From Erwinia tasmaniensis Et1/99 (lineage in GTDB: Bacteria; Pseudomonadota; Gammaproteobacteria; Enterobacterales; Enterobacteriaceae), in contig NC_010694.1 of the NCBI RefSeq assembly GCF_000026185.1, positions 930,001-994,000 on the forward strand: a stretch of DNA of 64,000 nt, read 5' to 3'. Under the pieces are notes generated by a model. The model worked only from the letters and a program-made list of their open reading frames with translations, had not been told where the DNA came from and did not search any database. Of the stretch, positions 57,808 to 64,000 are shown one piece after another. A program made the translations under genes and the position numbers. How positions within the stretch are numbered: position 1 is the stretch's first letter; each line of letters opens with the position of its first letter.

Positions 57808-57834
57808 GAACTTAGCGCGTATATATCAATCTCA
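57808..57834 (+). promoter_or_regulatory. sigma-E promoter of degP
   Basis: GAACTT (57808-57813) and TCTCA (57830-57834) are spaced 16 bp, close to the sigma-E promoter of E. coli degP (GAACTT, TCTGA). A partial CpxR-like GTAAA motif lies at about 57765. The transcript would begin near 57840. Confidence 0.75.
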
Positions 57835-57888
57835 TTATGCATAACCGACCTGATGGTTACTTTATTTAATCACTTGAGAATCCGCCTA

Positions 57889-59349
57889 ATGAAAAAGAAT
57901 ACGTTAGTATTGAGTGCGCTGGCTTTAAGCATGGGTCTGGCATTAAGCCCCGTAACGTCCATCGCGGCCGAAACTGCCTCCTCCTCCTCTTCTTCTGCTC
58001 CGACGACGCAACAGTTGCCAAGCCTGGCCCCGATGCTGGAAACGGTGATGCCTTCAGTCGTCAGCATTAACGTTGAGGGCACCACGCCACGCAAGGCGCA
58101 GCAGTCACAACAGTTCCAGCAGTTCCAACAGTTCTTTGGTGGCAATTCACCGTTCTGTCAGGAGGGCTCACCTTTCCTCGGCTCTCCACTGTGTCAGGGG
58201 GGCGTACCTGGCGATAACGATGGGGCAGACAGCCCGCAGCAGAAATTCCGTGCGCTGGGTTCCGGCGTGGTGATTGATGCGGCGAAAGGCTACGTGGTGA
58301 CGAATAACCACGTTGTTGATAATGCGACGAAAATCCAGGTTCAGCTCAGCGATGGCCGGAAATATGATGCGAAGATGATCGGCAAAGATCCCCGTTCCGA
58401 TATCGCGTTGATCCAGCTGGTGGATGCCAAGGATCTGACCGCAATCAAGATTGCCGACTCTGACAATCTGCGGGTTGGGGATTACACCGTCGCTATCGGT
58501 AACCCTTATGGTCTGGGCGAAACCGTCACGTCAGGTATCGTTTCTGCCCTGGGGCGTAGCGGCCTGAATGTGGAAAACTATGAAAACTTTATTCAGACTG
58601 ACGCCGCGATCAACCGCGGTAACTCCGGCGGCGCGCTGGTCAACCTGAACGGTGAGCTGATCGGTATTAATACCGCCATCCTGGCACCGGACGGCGGAAA
58701 CATCGGTATCGGCTTCGCCATTCCGTCGAACATGGTGAAAAACCTGAGCGCTCAGATGGTTGAGTATGGCCAGGTGAAACGCGGCGAGCTGGGTATCATC
58801 GGTACTGAACTGAACTCCGAGCTGGCAAAAGCGATGAAAGTTGACGCGCAGCGCGGCGCGTTTGTCAGCCAGGTGTTGCCGAAGTCTTCAGCGGCCCAGG
58901 CCGGAATTCAGGCGGGTGACGTGATTGTCTCAATCAACAACAAGCCGATCTCCAGCTTTGCCGCCCTGCGTGCTCAGGTCGGTTCGCTGCCGGTAGGCAC
59001 CAAAATGGATCTGGGTTTGATCCGCGACGGTAAGCCGATGACGGTGAATCTGGCGCTGCAGCAGAGCAGCGCGGCGAAAGTCGATTCCGCCACCATCTAT
59101 ACCGGTATTGAAGGGGCTGACCTTAGCAATTACGATGTCAAAGGCGTGAAGGGCATTAAAGTGGATGACCTAAAACCGGGCTCTGCCGCAGCGCGTATCG
59201 GTCTGAAGAAAGACGATATTATTCTCGGGGTTAACCAGCAGCCGGTCATTAATCTGGGTGAACTGCGAAAAATTCTCGACAGTAAGCCTTCGGTACTGGC
59301 GCTCAGTATTAAACGCGGGGACAGCTCGATTTATCTGCTGACGCAGTAA
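57889..59349 (+). CDS. degP: periplasmic serine endoprotease/chaperone DegP
   Basis: Degrades or refolds damaged envelope proteins. The 486-aa precursor has a signal peptide (MKKNTLVLSALALSMGLALS), a Gln/Ser-rich LA loop with two cysteines (FCQEGSPFLGSPLCQGG), the catalytic triad (NNHVVDNATKIQ, DPRSDIALIQL, RGNSGGALVNL) and two PDZ domains. The start at 57889 matches the conserved signal peptide. It is slightly longer than E. coli DegP because of a Ser/Thr-rich stretch and a longer LA loop. A sigma-E promoter precedes it. Confidence 0.97.
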   Translation: MKKNTLVLSALALSMGLALSPVTSIAAETASSSSSSAPTTQQLPSLAPMLETVMPSVVSINVEGTTPRKAQQSQQFQQFQQFFGGNSPFCQEGSPFLGSPLCQGGVPGDNDGADSPQQKFRALGSGVVIDAAKGYVVTNNHVVDNATKIQVQLSDGRKYDAKMIGKDPRSDIALIQLVDAKDLTAIKIADSDNLRVGDYTVAIGNPYGLGETVTSGIVSALGRSGLNVENYENFIQTDAAINRGNSGGALVNLNGELIGINTAILAPDGGNIGIGFAIPSNMVKNLSAQMVEYGQVKRGELGIIGTELNSELAKAMKVDAQRGAFVSQVLPKSSAAQAGIQAGDVIVSINNKPISSFAALRAQVGSLPVGTKMDLGLIRDGKPMTVNLALQQSSAAKVDSATIYTGIEGADLSNYDVKGVKGIKVDDLKPGSAAARIGLKKDDIILGVNQQPVINLGELRKILDSKPSVLALSIKRGDSSIYLLTQ

Positions 59350-59400
59350 TTTTTGCGGTTAAACAGCGCTCTATAGCGCTGATGGAAAATAGCAGATAAT

Positions 59401-59429
59401 AAAACGGTGCCATGCGGCACCGTTTTTTT
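59401..59429. terminator. terminator between degP and yaeH
   Basis: AAAACGGTGCC and GGCACCGTTTTTTT form a stem around ATGC. It lies between two convergent genes. Confidence 0.92.
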
Positions 59430-59436
59430 GTCTGTA

Positions 59437-59829
59437 CTAGCGCCCGTTGCGGGTCAGTTTTTCCAGATCGGATTCAATTTCTGTGATCTTGTTGGATACC
59501 ACGCTTTCCAGATGGCGAAGATCGTCCAATATTTTACGCTTCAGGTCGACTTCAATGCGATCCTGCTGGCAAATCTGGTCAAGTTCATCAATGACATAGC
59601 GTAGATTCGGGCTGATCTCCTGCACTTCTTTATAGCCCTGGCTGGCGTTATCGGCCACTACGGTCTTGCGCTGGCGTGGGTATTTAAACTTCACGCTTTT
59701 GGCAAAAAATTCGCCTTTGTCCTTGCGGAAATAGATTTTGAGGATGTCATTATTGGCTTCCTGACGCAGGCTGTAGCGGTCAATATCTTCAGGTGAAGCA
59801 ATACCCAACCCTTTCAAATTGTCATACAT
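59437..59829 (-). CDS. yaeH: UPF0325 family protein YaeH
   Basis: A 130-aa conserved enterobacterial protein of unknown function, almost identical in pattern to E. coli YaeH ([20 protein letters not shown], then [17 protein letters not shown], and a helical, charged C-terminus). The start at 59829 is the conserved one. It lies between degP and dapD; cdaR and yaeI, present nearby in E. coli, are missing. Confidence 0.93.
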   Translation of the reverse strand: MYDNLKGLGIASPEDIDRYSLRQEANNDILKIYFRKDKGEFFAKSVKFKYPRQRKTVVADNASQGYKEVQEISPNLRYVIDELDQICQQDRIEVDLKRKILDDLRHLESVVSNKITEIESDLEKLTRNGR

Positions 59830-60174
59830 GGTGTTGATCCTTATGCGGGAGATGGTGGTTTCGGCTGCGCGTCGCAAATACGGGGCTGTGCAGCACGCGC
59901 TGTGCATACGTCCTTATCTGTCCGTAGCGGTGGAAGTGCGCTGTACGCCCTCGCTTTACTCAGTTCACCCATCCCGAACTCCGGTGATGATAGGTACAAA
60001 ATGAAGAAGACGGATCGGGGGAGGAGCGTCATTGCGCTGAACGGCGCGGATTATGGCTCAAAATGTGCTCAATAGCATCATCTGCTGCGCGACGGGGGAA
60101 AGGTTGCTATCTGTTGTTTTGTAAAGTTAACGTTACATTAAAGTGCGGGCAGCTGCCGCCGCCCGCAGACGAGA
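59830..60174 (-). other. intergenic region before yaeH
   Basis: No gene is seen between yaeH and dapD, both on the minus strand. The stretch should contain the yaeH promoter and the end of the dapD transcript; no clear terminator was found. The sequence TTAACGTTAC near 60127 is part of a weak dyad only. Confidence 0.35.
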
Positions 60175-60999
60175 TTAGTCGATAGTACGCAGCAGTTCAT
60201 TGATGCCGGTTTTGCTAAGGGTTTTAGCGTCCACTTTTTTCACGATCACCGCGCAGTACAGGCTGTAGCTGCCGTCTTTAGATGGCAGGTTGCCGGACAC
60301 CACGACCGATCCAGCCGGAACGCGACCATAATGTACTTCGCCGGTTTCGCGGTCGTAAATTTTGGTGCTCTGACCAATATATACACCCATTGAGATCACC
60401 GAGCCTTCTTCCACGATCACGCCTTCAACGATTTCGGAGCGCGCACCGATAAAGCAGTTATCTTCAATGATGGTGGGGTTCGCCTGTAATGGCTCCAGCA
60501 CGCCGCCGATGCCAACGCCGCCCGACAGGTGAACGTTCTTACCAATCTGTGCACAGGAACCAACGGTAGCCCAGGTATCAACCATCGAGCCTTCATCGAC
60601 GTAAGCGCCAATGTTGACATAAGAGGGCATCAGTACGGTATTACGGGCAATGAACGATCCCTGACGTACCGCCGCGGGTGGCACCACGCGGAAGCCTTCT
60701 TTTTTGAAGCGCGCTTCGTCGTAGTCAGCAAACTTCATCGGCACCTTGTCGTAAAAACGGCTCTCTGCACCCTCAATTACCTGATTGTCATTAATGCGGA
60801 AAGAGAGCAGAACCGCTTTTTTCAGCCACTGATGGGTGACCCACTGGCCGTCGATCTTCTCGGCAACGCGCAGAGCGCCGCTGTCCAGCAGGGCGATAAC
60901 CTGACTGACCGCTTCGCGGATGGCGGTATCGGCATTGACCGGGGTAATGTCAGCCCGGCGCTCGAAGGCTGCTTCAATAACATTCTGTAACTGTTGCAT
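60175..60999 (-). CDS. dapD: 2,3,4,5-tetrahydropyridine-2,6-dicarboxylate N-succinyltransferase
   Basis: Lysine and diaminopimelate synthesis. The 274-aa protein has the left-handed beta-helix hexapeptide repeats ([20 protein letters not shown], then [17 protein letters not shown]) and an N-terminal helical domain, and matches E. coli DapD in length. It is downstream of glnD on the same strand. Confidence 0.97.
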   Translation of the reverse strand: MQQLQNVIEAAFERRADITPVNADTAIREAVSQVIALLDSGALRVAEKIDGQWVTHQWLKKAVLLSFRINDNQVIEGAESRFYDKVPMKFADYDEARFKKEGFRVVPPAAVRQGSFIARNTVLMPSYVNIGAYVDEGSMVDTWATVGSCAQIGKNVHLSGGVGIGGVLEPLQANPTIIEDNCFIGARSEIVEGVIVEEGSVISMGVYIGQSTKIYDRETGEVHYGRVPAGSVVVSGNLPSKDGSYSLYCAVIVKKVDAKTLSKTGINELLRTID

Positions 61000-61094
61000 C
61001 GTTAGTCTCTTCCTGGTTTTTGCCAGCCGCCGTTGAAAAAATTCGGTCCCACCAGAGCGGGCGCGGCGGTGGCGCTGTTAAAAATTGAATCGGG

Positions 61095-63752
61095 TCACAC
61101 TTTATCGTTTGGATTCAGGGCCTCTGTCAACCGTTGTTGCAGTACTTCGCGCAATTCTGTGTCTAACGCCCGCCGTTCGCTGTCGGCGAGAATAAACAGA
61201 TCCTCGACACGCTCGCCGATGGTACTGATGCGTGCACCGTGCAGCGACACGCCTAAATCGGCGAAGACCTCGCCAACGCAGGCCAGCAGGCCGGGCCTGT
61301 CGAGCGCCACCAGCTCCAGATAGGTTCGCCTGTCGGTGTGGGTGGGGAGAAAGTTCACCGAGGTTTCCACGTTAAAATGTTTGAGGCGTGCAGACTGGCG
61401 GCGGGTGCGTGGCGGCTGCCAGTCGGTCTGACAGATGGCCTGTTCCAAAGCGTGACGCGTTGCCTCATGGCGGTCGGTCGCCAGCGGGCTACCGTCCGGC
61501 TCCAGCACGATAAAGGTGTCCATCGCCATGCCGTCGCGGCTGGTAAAAATCTGCGCGTCATGGACGCTAAGATTACGCTTATCTAACTCCCCGGCAACGG
61601 CTGCAAACAGATACGGCCTGTCCGGGCTCCAGATAAAAATCTCGGTGCCGCCGCGCGTTGCCAGTGGGCTGACAAGGATAAGCGGTTGGCTCAAATCGTG
61701 ATTCATCAGGTGGCGTGCATGCCAGGCCAGCTGGTTTGGCGTGTGGCGCAGGAAGTAGTCGGCGCGGCAGCGCCTCCAGATACGGTGTAGCGCCTCTTCG
61801 TCGATATTATCCATGCGCAGTAGCGCCAGCGCCTGAAGCCGATGATGACGCACGCGCTCGCGCAGATCCGGGCTGTTCTCCATGCCCCGGCGCAGCTGTT
61901 TCTCGGTGGCGAAGAACAGCTCGCGTAACAGGCTCTGTTTCCAGCTGTTCCACAACGTTTCATTGGTCGCGCAGATATCGGCTACCGTCAGGCAGACCAG
62001 ATAACGCAGGCGGTTCTCATTTTGCATCACTTCCGCAAACTGTTGGATCTCGGTCGGGTCCTGAATATCGCGGCGCTGCGCGGTCACCGACATCAGCAGA
62101 TGGTGGCGTACCAGCCAGGCGACCAGCTGCGTTTCACGCGAATTCAGCCCGTGCATTTCGGCGAATTCTTGTGCGTCCTGCGCGCCGAGGATGGAGTGAT
62201 CGCCACCGCGTCCTTTGGCGATATCATGGAACAGCGCAGCCATTAGCAGCAGCTCCGGCTGGGGCAGGCGTGGCCACAGCTCTACGCAGAGGGGATGACG
62301 TGGCCTGACGTTTTCATCGGCGAAGCTTTCCAGCTTCTGCAACACGCGGATAGTGTGTTCATCCACGGTATAGGCATGGAACAGGTCAAACTGCATCTGA
62401 CCGACGATACTGCTCCACTGCGGCATATAGGCCCAGAGCACGCTGTGACGGTGCATGGGCACCAGCGCACGGCTGACGGCTCCAGGATGGCGCAAAATGG
62501 CCATAAACAGCTCGCGAGCTTCAGCAATATTGCACAGCGGCTGCTTCAGGTGGCGGCGTGCGTGGCGCAGATGGCGCAGGGTATTGGAGTAGATGCCGGT
62601 AATTTTCGGCGTGCGCACCATGGTATAAAACATCCGCACGATCGCTTCCGGCTGGCGGACAAATAGCGTTTCGTCCTGGAGGTCGATCAGCGTGCCGCGT
62701 AGCTGGAATTCTTCGTCAATCGCGCGCGGTTTCTCGTCTGCACCAAGCGCCAGAATCGCCTCGTCAAACAGCTGTAGCAGCATCTGGTTCAGCTCCCCAA
62801 CGCGGCGCGTCACGCGAAAGAAATCCTTCATCATGCGCTCGACCGGTTCGTTGCCTTCACCCTGGTAGTTCAGGCGCTGGGCTACGCTGAGCTGGCGGTC
62901 AAACAGCAGGCGGTTATCGTAGCGGATTAGCGAGAGATGCAGAGCAAAGCGAATGCGCCAGAGAAAGCTCTGGCATTCGTTCAGCTCGTTGCGCTCCGCT
63001 TCGGTAAGAAAACCAAAACCCACCATTTCGGCCATGGAGGTTGCACCGAAGTGACGCCGTGCTACCCATAGTAGCGTGTGAATATCGCGCAGACCGCCGG
63101 GGCTGCTCTTAATATCCGGCTCCAGGTTATAACTGGTGCCGTGGTAGCGTTGATGACGCTCCTGCTGCTCGGCAATTTTGGCGGCAAAAAAGCGGTCAGA
63201 TGGCCAGAACCCGTCGCTGAACACGTTTTTCTGCATTTCAAGAAAGAGTGCGAGATCGCCGGTTAGCATGCGGGATTCGATCAGGTTAGTGGCGACGGTG
63301 AGGTCTGAAAGCCCCTCAAGAAGGCACTCTTCCAGCGTGCGTACGCTGTGACCCACCTCCAGCTTTAAATCCCACATCAGCGTCAACAGTTCGCCGGCAC
63401 GCTGGGCGTCGCTGTCTGAAAGGGGCTGGCGGCTGAGAATAAGAATGTCAATATCAGACAGCGGATGCAGCTCACCGCGGCCATAGCCGCCCACCGCCAC
63501 CAGGGCTATCCCCTCTTTTTCCGGGAAGCCAAAAAAACGCCACAGGCGGCGCAGCAGACGGTCAATAAACAGGGTGCGGGCAGCGATCAGGCTTTCCGCA
63601 TCCTGCCCGGCATCAAAGGCGGTCGCGAGATGCAGCTGGAACGTATCAAGGTGATGCCGCAACGTATCGCGGTTCAGCTCTTCATCATCCCAGCGTCGCG
63701 GGGCGCGAGTGAGTTTCTTCAGGATGTTGACGTCCGTCACTTCTTTATTCAT
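61095..63752 (-). CDS. glnD: bifunctional uridylyltransferase/uridylyl-removing enzyme
   Basis: Senses glutamine and modifies PII proteins. The 885-aa protein has a nucleotidyltransferase motif [19 protein letters not shown] near residue 88, the HD hydrolase motif [13 protein letters not shown] near 514, and two C-terminal ACT domains (starting [20 protein letters not shown] and [20 protein letters not shown]). It lies between dapD and map as in E. coli, on the minus strand. Confidence 0.97.
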   Translation of the reverse strand: MNKEVTDVNILKKLTRAPRRWDDEELNRDTLRHHLDTFQLHLATAFDAGQDAESLIAARTLFIDRLLRRLWRFFGFPEKEGIALVAVGGYGRGELHPLSDIDILILSRQPLSDSDAQRAGELLTLMWDLKLEVGHSVRTLEECLLEGLSDLTVATNLIESRMLTGDLALFLEMQKNVFSDGFWPSDRFFAAKIAEQQERHQRYHGTSYNLEPDIKSSPGGLRDIHTLLWVARRHFGATSMAEMVGFGFLTEAERNELNECQSFLWRIRFALHLSLIRYDNRLLFDRQLSVAQRLNYQGEGNEPVERMMKDFFRVTRRVGELNQMLLQLFDEAILALGADEKPRAIDEEFQLRGTLIDLQDETLFVRQPEAIVRMFYTMVRTPKITGIYSNTLRHLRHARRHLKQPLCNIAEARELFMAILRHPGAVSRALVPMHRHSVLWAYMPQWSSIVGQMQFDLFHAYTVDEHTIRVLQKLESFADENVRPRHPLCVELWPRLPQPELLLMAALFHDIAKGRGGDHSILGAQDAQEFAEMHGLNSRETQLVAWLVRHHLLMSVTAQRRDIQDPTEIQQFAEVMQNENRLRYLVCLTVADICATNETLWNSWKQSLLRELFFATEKQLRRGMENSPDLRERVRHHRLQALALLRMDNIDEEALHRIWRRCRADYFLRHTPNQLAWHARHLMNHDLSQPLILVSPLATRGGTEIFIWSPDRPYLFAAVAGELDKRNLSVHDAQIFTSRDGMAMDTFIVLEPDGSPLATDRHEATRHALEQAICQTDWQPPRTRRQSARLKHFNVETSVNFLPTHTDRRTYLELVALDRPGLLACVGEVFADLGVSLHGARISTIGERVEDLFILADSERRALDTELREVLQQRLTEALNPNDKV

Positions 63753-63770
63753 TTCACCGCTCCGAAGAGA

Positions 63771-63795
63771 TAAAAAAAGCCGGCGGCGGCCGGCT
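63771..63795 (-). terminator. terminator after map
   Basis: Read on the minus strand, AAGCCGGCCGCCGCCGGCTT forms a stem of eight pairs followed by seven Ts. It ends the map transcript just before glnD. Confidence 0.88.
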
Positions 63796-63844
63796 TAGAT
63801 TGCTGAACATATCACGCGGCTCCCGTCTGGCCCGCGGCGGGATG

Positions 63845-64000
63845 TTAGCTTTCGTGCGTCAGAACCGCCGGAATGGTGTCATCTTTACGCAGCGTCATGA
63901 TTTCACAGCCGTTTTCAGTCACCACAATCGTGTGTTCGTACTGTGCAGACAGGCTACGATCTTTCGTTTTTACCGTCCAGCCATCTTTCATGCTGCGGAT
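63845..64000 (-). CDS. map: methionine aminopeptidase (C-terminal part)
   Basis: The last 51 residues of a methionine aminopeptidase, which removes the N-terminal Met of new proteins. Read from the window edge, the sequence ends with [20 protein letters not shown] and [20 protein letters not shown], matching the C-terminus of E. coli Map, including the metal-binding Glu in AQYEHT. The rest lies beyond the window. The place next to glnD is the usual one. Confidence 0.93.
   Translation of the reverse strand: MRSMKDGWTVKTKDRSLSAQYEHTIVVTENGCEIMTLRKDDTIPAVLTHES

Noticed and set aside
1..64000. tRNA, rRNA, insertion sequences or prophage genes
   Set aside because: No cloverleaf, rRNA segment, transposase or integrase was recognised anywhere in the window.

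Overview
The window looks like the chromosome of an enterobacterium of the Erwiniaceae (Erwinia or a close relative). The housekeeping genes follow the Escherichia coli speD-to-map order and are close to their E. coli counterparts, while several genes E. coli has in between (gcd, clcA, btuF, yadS, cdaR, yaeI) are absent. The genus is an inference; no rRNA or other taxonomic marker is present.

Layout. 1-4072: speD-speE-yacC on the minus strand, then cueO behind a CueR-type promoter. 4073-17582: a type I-F CRISPR-Cas island. CRISPR1 has 18 repeats, followed by a Tlde1-like T6SS effector and a small membrane protein. Then come cas1-cas2/3, a BrnT/BrnA toxin-antitoxin pair, csy1-csy2-csy3-cas6f, and CRISPR2 with 25 repeats. 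17583-20751: an AT-rich stretch with two LuxR-type regulators. 20752-37525: core genes (PLP enzyme, hpt, can, yadGH, panDCB, folK-pcnB-gluQ-dksA, sfsA, hrpB, mrcB). 37645-46690: a T6SS Rhs locus with an EagR-type chaperone, a PAAR-Rhs nuclease with SUKH-like immunity, two displaced toxin tips with their own immunity genes, and three symE copies. 46820-64000: fhuACDB, hemL, erpA, mtn, dgt, degP, yaeH, dapD, glnD and the end of map.

Main discovery. Two isolated, degenerate repeat-spacer-repeat units sit outside the arrays, one before cas1 (6553-6640) and one before csy1 (11721-11795, minus strand). They share the same diverged repeat, with a compensated Cas6f hairpin and an intact 8-nt handle. 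Each pseudo-spacer partly matches a nearby site that carries the I-F CC motif on the correct side. The cas1-side guide matches 15 of the first 18 positions (mismatches at 6, 9 and 12). The csy1-side guide matches 10 of the first 11 (mismatch at 6), over a TACAAT -10-like element. Mismatches at positions 6 and 12 are expected to be tolerated because type I-F flips out every sixth base. This is the pattern expected of crRNA-like guides by which the Csy complex represses its own cas genes (CreR/CreA-like). A 37-codon hydrophobic ORF (11962-12075) starts just downstream of the csy1-side target and could be the matching CreT-like component or a leader peptide.

Working together. The chromosome combines phage defence (type I-F, apparently self-regulated and carrying a toxin-antitoxin pair), contact-dependent antibacterial weapons (Tlde1 and Rhs), ferrichrome uptake, copper tolerance and envelope quality control (degP with a sigma-E promoter). 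The function of the regulatory guides is inferred from sequence only.
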